64,000 nucleotides of DNA, taken from NCBI GenBank assembly GCA_002389765.1, contig DGQM01000019.1:89447-153446 (forward strand), read 5' to 3'. Source of the stretch: Bacteroidetes bacterium UBA4414. GTDB lineage: Bacteria; Bacteroidota; Bacteroidia; Chitinophagales; Chitinophagaceae. Each line of letters starts with the position of its first letter. Positions within the stretch are counted from its first letter, which is position 1. A program made the translations under genes and the position numbers. Positions 8,290-17,774 of this stretch are shown here, piece by piece. The notes beneath the pieces were generated by a model. That model had not been told where the DNA came from and did not search any database. It saw nothing but the letters and a program-made list of their open reading frames with translations.

Positions 8290-9033
8290 ATGAAGATATT
8301 AGTTTGTATAAGCCAGGTGCCTGACACAACTACCAAAATCGCTTTCAGCGACAATAACACGCAATTTAACACAGCAGGTGTAACACTTATCATCAACCCG
8401 TATGATGAATGGTATGCACTGGTGCGCGCGCTGGAACTGAAAGAAGCAGGTATTGCTACGGCTGTAAATCTGGTAACAGTAGGTAAAGCAGATGCTGAAC
8501 CGGTAATACGCAAAGCACTGGCTCTGGGTGGCGACGAAGCTATCCGTATAGACACAGACAGCAACGACCCTTATGTGGTAGCTGCGCAAATAGCTGAATA
8601 TGCTAAGAGCGAAGGTTATGACATGGTACTGTGTGGTAAAGAATCTATCGACTACAACAATGGTGTGATGGGTGCTATGCTGGCAGAACTGCTGGATATG
8701 AACTACATAGGTTTCGCATCATCGCTGGAAGTAGCAGGTGGTGTTGCTACTGTGAAACGCGAAATAGAAGGTGGTGAAGAAACAGATACTTGCTCATTGC
8801 CACTGGTAGTATCTTGCCAAAAAGGTATGGCAGAAGCACGTATACCAAACATGCGCGGTATCATGGCTGCACGTACCAAGCCGCTGAAAGTAGTTGCGCC
8901 TGCAGCTATTGATGCGCTAACTACTATTGCATCTTACGATTTGCCACCTGCAAAAACAGGCGTTAAGATGATTGACGAGAACAATATGGACGAACTGGTT
9001 GCATTGTTGCACAACGAAGCAAAAGTTATCTGA
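8290..9033 (+). CDS. etfB: electron transfer flavoprotein subunit beta
   Basis: A 247-residue EtfB that binds AMP and, with EtfA, shuttles electrons from acyl-CoA dehydrogenases to the quinone pool. The N-terminus M-K-I-L-V-C-I-S-Q-V-P-D-T and the segment G-K-E-S-I-D-Y-N-N-G-V-M-G near residues 117-130 are typical. It precedes etfA by 105 nt on the same strand. No ETF-quinone oxidoreductase or acyl-CoA dehydrogenase is in the window. A palindrome-bearing promoter lies upstream, so the pair may be controlled by a fatty-acid or other metabolic regulator; this is inference. Confidence 0.95.
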   Translation: MKILVCISQVPDTTTKIAFSDNNTQFNTAGVTLIINPYDEWYALVRALELKEAGIATAVNLVTVGKADAEPVIRKALALGGDEAIRIDTDSNDPYVVAAQIAEYAKSEGYDMVLCGKESIDYNNGVMGAMLAELLDMNYIGFASSLEVAGGVATVKREIEGGEETDTCSLPLVVSCQKGMAEARIPNMRGIMAARTKPLKVVAPAAIDALTTIASYDLPPAKTGVKMIDENNMDELVALLHNEAKVI

Positions 9034-9138
9034 TTTGTTCAGTCTTAAGTAGATAGTAGTAAGTATAAAGTATTTAGAAACATTAATCATCCCGGCAAAT
9101 CTCTTAACCAGAGTAAATTCCGGTTCAAATAATTAAGT

Positions 9139-10116
9139 ATGTCGATTTTAGTATTAGCAGAAAACGCACAGGGTTCTTTCAAAAAGAAAACCTTTGAAGC
9201 GGTTCAATACGCTGCCGAACTGGCACAGAAAATGGGCACCACTGTTACTGCGGTAGCACTGGGTAATGTAAACGATACTGCTATGCAGGAACTGGGCCAG
9301 TATGGCGCTACCAAAGTATTGCATGTAGCAGATGCACGCCTCGATAACCTGAATGCACGTGCCTATACAAAAGCACTGGCTACAGCTGCCGAAAAAGAAG
9401 GTGCGAAAGTAATTGTGTGCCTGCACGATGTAACGGGCAAGGCAGTAGCTCCACGCCTGTCTGCACGTCTGAAGGCGGGTATGGTGGCGGGTGCGGTATC
9501 GCAGCCTGATACAAGCAATGGCTTCATCGTAAAGAAAACAGTATTCTCAGGTAAAGCATTTGCCTTTGTAAATATCACTACCGATGTAAAAATCATCAAC
9601 CTGATGCCTAACACTTTTGCAGTGAAGAAAGGCGAAGGCAGCACAGCAGTTGAAAAACTGGATGTTGCTTTTGATGATAAAGACTTCGGCATCACAGTAA
9701 AAGATGTAAGTAAAGTAACTGGCGCAGTACCACTGAGCGAAGCTGAATTGGTAGTAAGCGGTGGTCGTGGTATGAAAGGCCCTGAAAACTGGCACATACT
9801 GGAAGCACTGGCAACAGAATTGGGTGCAGCAACAGCTTGTAGCCGTCCTGTAGCAGATTCACACTGGCGTCCTCACCACGAGCACGTAGGGCAGACAGGT
9901 GGTACCATCCGCCCGAACCTGTACATTGCAGCAGGCATCAGCGGTGCTATACAGCATCTGGCAGGTGTAAACAGCTCTAAGACAATTGTTGTTATCAACA
10001 AAGATCCGGAAGCGCCATTCTTCAAAGCGGCAGACTATGGTGTGTTAGGTGATGTAATGGACGTACTGCCTCGCCTTACAGAAGCAGTTAAAAAATGGAA
10101 AGCAAACCAAAGCTAA
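9139..10116 (+). CDS. etfA: electron transfer flavoprotein subunit alpha
   Basis: A 325-residue EtfA carrying FAD in its C-terminal domain. The signature is complete: S-R-P-V-A-D near residue 235, then H-V-G-Q-T-G, P-N-L-Y-I-A-A-G-I-S-G-A-I-Q-H near 252-277 and the D-Y-G-V-L-G-D end motif. It partners the adjacent etfB product. The 105-nt gap between the genes shows no terminator or clear promoter, so co-transcription is likely. A strong terminator follows. Confidence 0.96.
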   Translation: MSILVLAENAQGSFKKKTFEAVQYAAELAQKMGTTVTAVALGNVNDTAMQELGQYGATKVLHVADARLDNLNARAYTKALATAAEKEGAKVIVCLHDVTGKAVAPRLSARLKAGMVAGAVSQPDTSNGFIVKKTVFSGKAFAFVNITTDVKIINLMPNTFAVKKGEGSTAVEKLDVAFDDKDFGITVKDVSKVTGAVPLSEAELVVSGGRGMKGPENWHILEALATELGAATACSRPVADSHWRPHHEHVGQTGGTIRPNLYIAAGISGAIQHLAGVNSSKTIVVINKDPEAPFFKAADYGVLGDVMDVLPRLTEAVKKWKANQS

Positions 10117-10139
10117 TAGAGCAAAGGCATGAATGATAT

Positions 10140-10175
10140 AACAAAGGGTAGCAAATGCTACCCTTTGTTGTTTTT
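10140..10175 (+). terminator. rho-independent terminator after etfA
   Basis: A perfect 13-bp stem (10140-10152 with 10157-10169, AACAAAGGGTAGC arm), AAAT loop, then GTTTTTG. The remaining 170 bp up to the next gene are AT-rich with nothing else recognisable. Confidence 0.88.
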
Positions 10176-10344
10176 GGTATTGTTATCATTTTGCCAATGT
10201 CTCTTTCATTTCTTTATAACAAACTGTTATCTAGATACAATACTTAAACACGGTATTCATGTGAGTATGAATAAAAAGTCTACAAATAATGTGCTGATAT
10301 ATAGTATTTTGTATCGCCGTTCTCCCCCTTTTTAAGACGGTAGT

Positions 10345-11490
10345 ATGCTAAAAGAACAACCACTAAAAATAAACTGGCGCATCATAAATGCGCTCAGAGG
10401 TTTTGCAGCACTTGGTGTTGTTGTAAATCATGCACGTGGTTTTCTTTTCTCTGATGATGTTATGTATGCTATACATACCCATCCTAAGAAAAGCTGGGAA
10501 ATATGGGAATGGATAATGGTGCTTGTTACTCAATTTGCCAGTTTGGGGTCTGAATTTGTGATATTGTTTTTTGTGTTGTCAGGCTTTTCCATTGCACACA
10601 GTCTGGCTGCCAATGTAGATACTGTTGGGTTTTACAAACGCAGGCTGGTGCGTCTTTATCCTACCTATCTGATAGGTTTGCTGTGGGCATTCGTAGTGTT
10701 TTGGCTCATACGGTTTTTCTGCCCCTTTGTATTCTTCAATAGCATAGATGGTAATATGCCGATACTGGAATATTATCACAGGTTTATTTCGCTGAAGAAT
10801 GTGCTGCTGTCTGCGGTTTATATTCATCAAGAAAACTACCTGACACACCAATATTGGTCGCTGCCGTTGGAAGTGTTGTTTTATTTAGCCGCTCCGTTTA
10901 TAGTTAGAAAATTGAAGTTGTGGGGTTGGGTTACGCTATTACTTTACGTTGTGTTCCTGCTATACCGTGGCGTGGTCTATGGAGAGCCTGAGGATACCAA
11001 CATAGTAGTGCAATTATTTGCAAATTATGGGGTCTACTTTTTGTTGGGTGTGCTGTTCTACAAGTATCGCGATATGCTGGTCAAATCTTTCCCGATGGGC
11101 AAGGTGCCATGGATAGTCTTCGCATTTGTGTTCTTCGTATTGATGATATTGGTAAAAGGTTATGTGTTTCATGAAAAGACTAACAAGATAACAGGTGCTA
11201 TGACGGCTGTATTTGCTTACTGGCTACTGTTTGGTGCTATGCGGCACAATTTTGTTGTTGGTTGGCTCAATGATATCGGGCATTACAGCTACACATTGTA
11301 TGTAACCCATATTGCAACTATTTTCTGCATCAAGATAGTGGCCTATCATTTTGGCTTGGGCTTTTATCTGATAGATAATCTCTTTGTTTGGTATGCCGGT
11401 ATATTGCTTTCGTTGGCAGTAGCATACGGGCTTTATTTTTTGGCAGAAAGACCAAGTATAAAACTGCTGGAAAAGATGCGTAATAAATGA
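10345..11490 (+). CDS. acyltransferase family 3 membrane protein
   Basis: A 381-residue protein with about ten membrane segments. The N-terminus (I-N-A-L-R-G-F-A-A-L-G-V-V-V-N-H-A-R) has the conserved R and H of the AT3 family (OafA/NodX-like), which O-acetylates or O-acylates cell-surface glycans at the inner membrane. W-S-L-P-L-E-V-L-F-Y near residue 172 is the second family motif. There is no attached SGNH domain. No glycan cluster is adjacent, so the substrate cannot be named. Confidence 0.88.
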   Translation: MLKEQPLKINWRIINALRGFAALGVVVNHARGFLFSDDVMYAIHTHPKKSWEIWEWIMVLVTQFASLGSEFVILFFVLSGFSIAHSLAANVDTVGFYKRRLVRLYPTYLIGLLWAFVVFWLIRFFCPFVFFNSIDGNMPILEYYHRFISLKNVLLSAVYIHQENYLTHQYWSLPLEVLFYLAAPFIVRKLKLWGWVTLLLYVVFLLYRGVVYGEPEDTNIVVQLFANYGVYFLLGVLFYKYRDMLVKSFPMGKVPWIVFAFVFFVLMILVKGYVFHEKTNKITGAMTAVFAYWLLFGAMRHNFVVGWLNDIGHYSYTLYVTHIATIFCIKIVAYHFGLGFYLIDNLFVWYAGILLSLAVAYGLYFLAERPSIKLLEKMRNK

Positions 11491-11520
11491 AAGGCATTTT
11501 CGCCTTATCTTTAACATACA

Positions 11521-12924
11521 ATGCTGTATGCGATAGTAGATATTGAAACGACGGGGAGTTATGCCGCAGGAAACGGTATTACAGAAATAGCCATTGTAGT
11601 GCATGATGGTAAGCAGGTGGTCGATTTTTATGAAACACTCATCAACCCCAATGCACAGATTCCTTACTTTATACAGAAGCTTACAGGTATTACCAACAGC
11701 ATGGTAGAAAATGCACCGCGCTTTAGCGAGGTAGCTGCACGTGTACACGAATTGCTGAAGGATAAAGTATTTGTAGCACACAACGTAAACTTCGATTATT
11801 CTTTTATAAAGCACCATCTGGAAGCCAGTGGTTATGAATTGGGTGTAAAGAAGCTATGCACTGTGCGTATGGCGCGCAAGATACTGCCGGGCAAAACAAG
11901 CTATAGCCTTGGTAAGCTATGTGTGCAATTGGGTATTAACCATGCCAATCATCACCGTGCAGGTGGCGATGCCATGGCTACTGCCGACTTGTTTGCCATG
12001 CTGGTAGCCAACGATAGCGAAGGTGTAATAAACACCATGCTGAAAGGTCGTAATCGCGAACAATACCTGCCGCCGCATGTACCGGTAGAGCAGGTAGATA
12101 GCCTGCCGCCGGTGCCTGGGGTGTACTACTTCTACAACATTGGTGGTAAGGTAATATATGTGGGCAAGGCCAAGAACCTGAAACGCAGAGTAAAGAGCCA
12201 TTTCAGCAATAATAAAACAGGTAAACAGAAACAGGATTTTCTGCGCGATATTCATCGCATCAGTTATAAAGAATGTGCTACCGACCTGATGGCACATATA
12301 CTGGAGAGTACAGAGATACGCAGATTGTGGCCTATCTATAATCGTAGCCAACGTGGATATCTGCCAAAGTTTGGCTTGTTTGTGTATGAAGACCAGAAGG
12401 GTTATAAACGCATAGCTATAGAAAAGAACAAACAGGTGTTGAAACCTGTGCATACTTTTAATACATTGATAGAGGGGCATAACAGAATACGTGAGATGAT
12501 TGCAGAGTTTGGCTTATGCGCGCGCCTGTGCAATCTTGCCAAGAATGCAGACTGCACCAATGGTGTTTTTGCAGATAGCTGCACGGGTGTATGTGGTGCG
12601 ACCATGAAGACTAAAAAGTATAACCGCAAAGTAGATGATGCAGTAAAATGGCTGCACAAAACGCTGCCTACTTTTGCATTGGTAGATAAGGGTATTAATG
12701 ATGATGAGCAGAGTTGCATCTTCATCAATAAAGGTTGCTTCTATGGTATGGGTTATCTGCACGATGGTGTGCTGCCTGATAATATCTTAGAACTTCAAGA
12801 GAAATTGGAGCCAATGCCGGACAATGATTATATCCGTAATATTGTGTACAAGCATGCGGCTAAAAACCCCGACAAATGCGTGAGCTTCTCGAAGTTTGAG
12901 CTGATGCTGCCTGCTGCACGTTAA
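11521..12924 (+). CDS. DnaQ-like exonuclease fused to GIY-YIG nuclease domain
   Basis: A 467-residue fusion. Residues 1-165 are a DEDD 3'-5' exonuclease of the DNA polymerase III epsilon type: D-I-E-T-T-G near 7, H-N-V-N-F-D near 92 and H-H-R-A-G-G-D-A-M-A-T near 143. Residues about 195-280 are a UvrC-like GIY-YIG domain (P-G-V-Y-Y-F-Y, V-I-Y-V-G-K-A-K-N-L-K-R-R-V). The remaining about 190 residues have a cysteine-rich patch (C-A-R-L-C, C-T-N-G, C-T-G-V-C) resembling the middle of UvrC/Cho-type proteins. A role in DNA repair is likely, given known DnaQ/UvrC-N fusions; the exact substrate is unknown. Confidence 0.9.
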   Translation: MLYAIVDIETTGSYAAGNGITEIAIVVHDGKQVVDFYETLINPNAQIPYFIQKLTGITNSMVENAPRFSEVAARVHELLKDKVFVAHNVNFDYSFIKHHLEASGYELGVKKLCTVRMARKILPGKTSYSLGKLCVQLGINHANHHRAGGDAMATADLFAMLVANDSEGVINTMLKGRNREQYLPPHVPVEQVDSLPPVPGVYYFYNIGGKVIYVGKAKNLKRRVKSHFSNNKTGKQKQDFLRDIHRISYKECATDLMAHILESTEIRRLWPIYNRSQRGYLPKFGLFVYEDQKGYKRIAIEKNKQVLKPVHTFNTLIEGHNRIREMIAEFGLCARLCNLAKNADCTNGVFADSCTGVCGATMKTKKYNRKVDDAVKWLHKTLPTFALVDKGINDDEQSCIFINKGCFYGMGYLHDGVLPDNILELQEKLEPMPDNDYIRNIVYKHAAKNPDKCVSFSKFELMLPAAR

Positions 12925-12945
12925 GCTAATTTTCTCCTGAAACTA

Positions 12946-14976
12946 TTATTGAGCCAACCAGTATTTGCGTAGCAGCCATTCTGCCACCGCAAATATGAGT
13001 ATCAGCAGGAAATACCATTTCCAATCTACCAATGGTACAGACTGAATATTGCTTTGTATTACAGGCTTGATGTTGGTATTCTTCTTAATGCTATCTGCAA
13101 GTGATGTGATGCTTGCAGCAGGTACAAAACCACCATTATATTTCTTTGCCAGTGTGTAGAGCATGTTGTAGTCTGCACCGCTTTCCATTTGCTCCAGCGG
13201 CATGTGTTCTACCACAAAGCTGCCATTGGCAGTGTGTGTAGTGCCATTGTACACAACACGTGCAGCATAGTTGTAGGTACCTGCAGGCCATATACCTGTG
13301 TTGAGTCTATAACTGCTACCGCTCTTCTCGAAGTTGAAATTTTGTTTCTTACCACTTGTGTCTGTTATCACCAATTGTACATCCGCGTTATTCACTTGTT
13401 GGTTAGTAGCATTCAGCAGGTAGGCATTCATGCTGATGTTTTCCTGATCGCTCCACACATATTTTGGTAACTGTATGTAGAAGGGTTTTTCGTTGCTATT
13501 GGCTGCAAGGAAAGAAACCGTCTGGCGTATGCACTCATCAATGGTATTGTGTGTGTTGAAGTTCTTGTACTCGTACATTCTCCAGCGCCATAAACCTTCA
13601 CCTGTAGTGATGGCTGTAGAAGGATTGCCTTGTTGCAATACCCATAATGGTTGCTGCTCTCCATCGCGCTGACGGAACAATACATCTGCATTGGGCTGTG
13701 CCTGTATAGTGCCTTGCGGTACGCTGAGTGGTGGCATCTTGTCCATCACTGCCTGCATATTCTGTGGCACACTAAAACTATTGAAAGCAACATTGTAAGC
13801 AGGGTATCTGTCGACTGATGCAAGCGGGTTGATGCTCATCTGCACAGGCGAGGGTAGTTGCATAGCAGCGGCAGGGTTTGTCTGGCTGCCAAGTATGTAC
13901 CATACAGGTTTGCGCATGGTAGCAATGTCGCGACTGTTGTTCAGAAACTGTGATGGCAGTTGGTGCAGTATTATCACTTTATATTCCTGCATCGATGGTA
14001 TTTCGTTTGCCATAGCCACCGTCACTTTGTAGCTTTCTAATGCACCTAGTGCTTCCTGTATAGCTTTGATGTCGGGGTGTGGTGCTGCTGCGGCTATCAG
14101 TATTTTCTTTTGCTCATCTACCACTTCTACAAACACATCTCTGCGGTTGTTGGCAGTGTTCTGTTCGCCATCTGCTGTTGGTGCTATGATGGTGTAGTGA
14201 TGCAAACCAGCTTTTGCAGCTTTTATGCTGAAAGAAACAGTGCGGTCGTACTGATTGCTATTGATACTTTGCGGAGCAGTTGCAACAATCTGTCCACCCT
14301 CAGTTAGCTCTATGCTATTGCTGTAGCCATTACAAAGTGTAGCAATGATATCGGCACGTATTTCAAAATTGCTGTTGAGCGATACTGTTTTGTTGCTGTA
14401 TACCTGTGCTATGCGCAGGTCTTTCTGCCTGCTGCTATCGCCGATGCCAACGGTGTATAGCAGGCTTTGTAATGATAGTTGCTGAAATAAGGGGTTACTA
14501 CCCTGATTGTATTTACCATCGGTAGCCAATACTACTGCGCCCAGATTTTGCGCACCATAGTATTCCTGTACATTTTCCAATGCCTTCGATAAATCTGTGC
14601 TTTGCGATGTGTATCGAAACAGGCTATCAGCAGTAGTATTGCCGTTCAGGTTCCAAGTTATCACTTTATAATCGCCCGATAATTTATCTATCAGCGATTG
14701 GGTGTTTTTCTGATATGTGCTGCTGTCTTTGCCAAGCGCAGTGGCTATAGAGCTCGAGTTGTCTTGTACAAAAACAACCACAGGTTTTTGAGTCTCATTA
14801 TTGGTAATGCTAATGACAGGCGCTAATAATAAAAAGAGCGCAAGGAATACTACAATACCGCGCAATGTTGCCGTAAGCCATGGGTAGGGTGTAACGCGCT
14901 TTTTATCTGCACGATATACCCACCAAGCGGCACCTGCCGAAAGGATGATTGCTATGGCCCAGAGTAGTACTTGCAT
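12946..14976 (-). CDS. VWA-like membrane protein
   Basis: A 676-residue protein with two N-terminal membrane segments (about 3-18 and 35-58), a large periplasmic part and one C-terminal membrane segment (about 648-668). Residues from about 68 show a von Willebrand A-like fold: F-V-Q-D-N-S-S-S is a D-x-S-x-S metal site, and V-L-A-T-D-G-K follows near 160. It resembles Bat-type or glutamine-amidotransferase-like VWA proteins of Bacteroidota; the later region is an Ig-like or GATase-like area with no catalytic triad that I can see. The role is unknown. It is a monocistronic gene convergent with the exonuclease gene. Confidence 0.72.
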   Translation of the reverse strand: MQVLLWAIAIILSAGAAWWVYRADKKRVTPYPWLTATLRGIVVFLALFLLLAPVISITNNETQKPVVVFVQDNSSSIATALGKDSSTYQKNTQSLIDKLSGDYKVITWNLNGNTTADSLFRYTSQSTDLSKALENVQEYYGAQNLGAVVLATDGKYNQGSNPLFQQLSLQSLLYTVGIGDSSRQKDLRIAQVYSNKTVSLNSNFEIRADIIATLCNGYSNSIELTEGGQIVATAPQSINSNQYDRTVSFSIKAAKAGLHHYTIIAPTADGEQNTANNRRDVFVEVVDEQKKILIAAAAPHPDIKAIQEALGALESYKVTVAMANEIPSMQEYKVIILHQLPSQFLNNSRDIATMRKPVWYILGSQTNPAAAMQLPSPVQMSINPLASVDRYPAYNVAFNSFSVPQNMQAVMDKMPPLSVPQGTIQAQPNADVLFRQRDGEQQPLWVLQQGNPSTAITTGEGLWRWRMYEYKNFNTHNTIDECIRQTVSFLAANSNEKPFYIQLPKYVWSDQENISMNAYLLNATNQQVNNADVQLVITDTSGKKQNFNFEKSGSSYRLNTGIWPAGTYNYAARVVYNGTTHTANGSFVVEHMPLEQMESGADYNMLYTLAKKYNGGFVPAASITSLADSIKKNTNIKPVIQSNIQSVPLVDWKWYFLLILIFAVAEWLLRKYWLAQ

Positions 14977-15123
14977 ATCCTTGCAATCTAATGAAAAATG
15001 AGCGCAGATAACATTCGCAAAAAGAGCTATGTGTGTAATAGTCTTGTTAAATAAATTGAATTAACTGATTGTTGAATAAACAATTGCACTGTGTATGTGG
15101 TTTTATGGCAAAAATCTAATTGC

Positions 15124-15131
15124 TAATTTTG
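15124..15131 (+). promoter_or_regulatory. -7 element (TAATTTTG), leaderless geometry
   Basis: TAATTTTG ends 5 nt before the ATG at 15137. It lies downstream of an earlier in-frame ATG (15095), so it argues against that ATG as the start. An ATTGTT-N5-AACAAT inverted repeat lies further upstream at 15068-15084. Confidence 0.5.
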
Positions 15132-15136
15132 CGCCT

Positions 15137-16291
15137 ATGAGAATGCATTTAGTAGCATCTGAAGCAGACAGACAGGCATTTTTAGCATTACCCAACGCAA
15201 TCAATCAAAACAATCCCAACTGGGTGCGCCCGTTGGATAAGGATATAGAAGAAGTCTTTGACTCCGCCAAAAACAAGTTTTTCAAAAAAGGGGAGTGTGC
15301 AAGATGGTTGCTGCAAGATGATAGCGGTACCATAATAGGGCGCATTGCGGCGTTTGTAAATACACAATACAAGAACGAACAACCAACAGGTGGTATAGGT
15401 TTTTTTGAATGCATCGACAGTCAGCAGGCTGCCAATTTCATGTTCGACCATTGTAAGCAATGGTTGCAGGAGCGTGGTATGCAGGCTATGGATGGGCCGA
15501 TTAATTTTGGTGAGCGTGATAAGTGGTGGGGGCTTTTGGTAGAAGGCTATCAGGAACCTTTGTACTGCATGAACTACAATCCTGAATATTACAAGCAACT
15601 TTTCAGCAATTATGGTTTTCAGGTGTATTACGAGCAGATATGTTTTGCCTTGAAAGTACAGAATCGATTACAGGACAAATTTTACGAAGCATACGATAAA
15701 TACGCAGCAGACCCCGACTACAGCGCAAAGCATCTTCGCAAAGACCAACTGGAAAAGTTTGCCAAAGACTTTACCGTGATATACAACAAAGCATGGGCAC
15801 AACATGGCGGTGGTAAGGAACTGGAAGAGAAGACAGTGATAAAGATGTTCCAAACCATGAAGCCTGTGATAGATGAAAGCATACAATGGTTTGTGTATTA
15901 CAAAGGTGAGCCGATAGCTTTCTGGGTGAATCTGCCCGACCTGAACCAGTATTTCAAATACCTGAATGGTAAGTTTGGTTTGTTGCAAAAACTGAAATTC
16001 CTGTGGCTGAAACAGTTTGGTAAATGTACCCGTTTTGTAGGGTTGGCTTTTGGTGTAGTGCCTGAGTTTCAGGGTATGGGTATAGATGGCTATATGATAG
16101 TATGTGGTGCTAAGGTGATACAGGCTGCTGCCAAATACGAAGACTACGAAATGCAGTGGATTGGCGACTTCAACCCAAAGATGATGAGCATTGGCGAAAG
16201 CCTCGGTGCATATCGCAGCCGCAAGCTACAGACACTACGTTATTTGTTTGATAGGAGCAAGGAGTTTAAAAGGCACCATATGATTGGGTGA
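15137..16291 (+). CDS. GNAT-fold-like protein of unknown function
   Basis: A 384-residue soluble protein. The N-terminal W-V-R-P-L-D, K-K-G-E-C-A-R-W, I-I-G-R-I-A-A-F and the M-D-G-P-I-N-F-G-E-R-D-K-W-W-G segment are shared by a Bacteroidota family whose fold resembles acyl-CoA N-acyltransferases; the C-terminal G-V-V-P-E-F-Q-G-M-G-I-D-G-Y resembles the CoA-binding loop (Q-x-x-G-x-G) of GNATs. The substrate is unknown. The start at 15137 is chosen because a -7 element sits 5 nt before it. A 13-bp hairpin separates it from the convergent next gene. Confidence 0.7.
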   Translation: MRMHLVASEADRQAFLALPNAINQNNPNWVRPLDKDIEEVFDSAKNKFFKKGECARWLLQDDSGTIIGRIAAFVNTQYKNEQPTGGIGFFECIDSQQAANFMFDHCKQWLQERGMQAMDGPINFGERDKWWGLLVEGYQEPLYCMNYNPEYYKQLFSNYGFQVYYEQICFALKVQNRLQDKFYEAYDKYAADPDYSAKHLRKDQLEKFAKDFTVIYNKAWAQHGGGKELEEKTVIKMFQTMKPVIDESIQWFVYYKGEPIAFWVNLPDLNQYFKYLNGKFGLLQKLKFLWLKQFGKCTRFVGLAFGVVPEFQGMGIDGYMIVCGAKVIQAAAKYEDYEMQWIGDFNPKMMSIGESLGAYRSRKLQTLRYLFDRSKEFKRHHMIG

Positions 16292-16296
16292 TATCA

Positions 16297-16326
16297 TTAT
16301 AGCGGTTAAAGAATTAACCGCTATAA
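16297..16326. terminator. hairpin between convergent genes
   Basis: A perfect 13-bp stem TTATAGCGGTTAA (16297-16309) pairs with 16314-16326 around an AGAA loop. Neither side has a good U-run, so termination is inferred from its position between two convergent stops. Confidence 0.5.
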
Positions 16327-16334
16327 AACGAGAA

Positions 16335-16820
16335 TTATATCAAGTTTGCGAAAGGTAGTTTCCCGTAGTGGTCAATGAATGTATTGATTAAACTACGTTC
16401 AAATTGTACAGGTTCTTCATTGGTTAGAGGTTTCCAAGCTACTATTAATTGTGGATGGTTTTTTATTTGCCAGATATAGCGCCCACCTTTATGTCCTACA
16501 GGTTTGCCTTTGCCGAAGTTTAAATATTGTTTAAGTCTACTTTGCAACGTTGCAGTAACCTCGCTCCCACCTGCTTTGCCAATATATACTACTATTGCAT
16601 TATCTACCCATTTATTCTCTAATACATTCAAATCAACATTTGGATCAGTCCCTTTAAAATATCCTCCAGTTCCTCGTGCTACAAAATCCTTTTTACTATT
16701 GTTTATTACAACATATACACCTTTTTGCTTTGGAATAATTGAAGCATCTAACCATAAATCTGAAATTGTTTTGAATCCAGAAAAGCCAGATTTTTTTAGT
16801 TGTTCGATTGATTGAAGCAT
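16335..16820 (-). CDS. GIY-YIG-like nuclease domain protein
   Basis: A 161-residue protein with the GIY-YIG pattern in weak form: K-G-V-Y-V-V near residue 34, A-I-V-V-Y-I-G-K-A-G near 76, L-Q-S-R-L-K-Q-Y near 91 and a late E (F-E-R-S-L-I) near 141. The arrangement fits a stand-alone GIY-YIG nuclease fold, but activity cannot be judged. The gene appears more AT-rich than its neighbours and sits alone between a hairpin and folP, which suggests acquisition by transfer. Confidence 0.6.
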   Translation of the reverse strand: MLQSIEQLKKSGFSGFKTISDLWLDASIIPKQKGVYVVINNSKKDFVARGTGGYFKGTDPNVDLNVLENKWVDNAIVVYIGKAGGSEVTATLQSRLKQYLNFGKGKPVGHKGGRYIWQIKNHPQLIVAWKPLTNEEPVQFERSLINTFIDHYGKLPFANLI

Positions 16821-16901
16821 AATTTAGATTTTGTTTTCACAAGTATAAGGGTAAGCTAGGGACACTAAAAAATAAAAAATTTGACCTATGTATGCCCAAA
16901 T

Positions 16902-17759
16902 TTACCCTTGCAAGTAGCGCCACAATTTTATTACCTCCATTGCTTCCTTCACATCATGTGCTCGTAAGATATTAGCACCTTGTTGTAGGGCAACCATGTG
17001 CAGCGCTGTAGTGCCGTTCAAGGCTTCTTCGGGGGTAGTGCCTAGTGCCTTCCATACCATGCCCTTGCGCGATATACCTGCCAATACAGGCTTGCCAAGC
17101 ATACGCAGGGTGTGCATGTTGCGCAGCAGTTCGTAGTTGTGTTCCAGTGTTTTGCCAAAACCAAATCCCGGGTCTATGATAATGTCTTTAATACCTGCTG
17201 CTTCGCATTGATTAACCATTTGGCGCAGATAGTTCAGTATATCCAGTGTTACATTGCCGTATTGCGGGTTTTGTTGCATGGTGGCTGGTGTGCCCTGCAT
17301 GTGCATGGCTATATAAGGCACTTGTAGCTGTGCTACAGTAGCTATCATATTGTTATCTATACTGCCGCTGCTTACATCATTTATGATAGCCGCACCTGCG
17401 TTTACGGCTTCCAAAGCTACTTTGCTATGAACCGTATCTACAGATAGCCATGCCTCGGGAAAACGCTTGTGAAGGGCCTCTACTACAGGTATTACACGTT
17501 GTAGTTCCTCGTCAGGTGCTATAATGGTACTGCCCGGTTTGGTACTGGCACCGCCCACATCCAATATGGCAGCACCTTCGCTGAGCATACGCTCGGCATT
17601 GCGCAGGATGCTGTCGGTATCACTATCGCGCCCCTGATTGTAAAAACTATCGGGGGTAGCATTGAGGATACCCATTACAACAGGTATAGATATGTCCAGC
17701 AATCTACCCTTACTTTGCAGGGTGGTTTCTACGGGTAAAACTGTATTTTTGAAACTCAT
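16902..17759 (-). CDS. folP: dihydropteroate synthase
   Basis: A 285-residue DHPS, condensing p-aminobenzoate with 6-hydroxymethyl-dihydropterin diphosphate. Family signatures: M-G-I-L-N-A-T-P-D-S-F near residues 29-39, D-V-G-G-A-S-T-K-P-G (72-81), S-V-D-T near 106, D-P-G-F-G-F-G-K-T near 196 and a C-terminal R-A-H-D-V near 266. Length is normal. It is divergent from the DUF1599 gene with only 15 nt between the two starts, so the promoters overlap the coding ends. This pairing is common in Bacteroidota. Confidence 0.96.
   Translation of the reverse strand: MSFKNTVLPVETTLQSKGRLLDISIPVVMGILNATPDSFYNQGRDSDTDSILRNAERMLSEGAAILDVGGASTKPGSTIIAPDEELQRVIPVVEALHKRFPEAWLSVDTVHSKVALEAVNAGAAIINDVSSGSIDNNMIATVAQLQVPYIAMHMQGTPATMQQNPQYGNVTLDILNYLRQMVNQCEAAGIKDIIIDPGFGFGKTLEHNYELLRNMHTLRMLGKPVLAGISRKGMVWKALGTTPEEALNGTTALHMVALQQGANILRAHDVKEAMEVIKLWRYLQG
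17744..17751 (+). promoter_or_regulatory. -7 element (TATTTTTG) for the DUF1599 gene, inside folP
   Basis: TATTTTTG fits the consensus and ends 23 nt before the DUF1599 ATG. It lies on the opposite strand within the first codons of folP. Confidence 0.4.
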
Positions 17760-17774
17760 AGCACTACAAAGAAA

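Noticed and set aside
10129..10335. Short frame after etfA
   Set aside because: It runs through the etfA terminator hairpin and encodes no recognisable protein.
15095..15136. Upstream ATG for the GNAT-like gene
   Set aside because: The -7 element TAATTTTG lies downstream of it, so it would not be transcribed from this promoter; 15137 is used instead.
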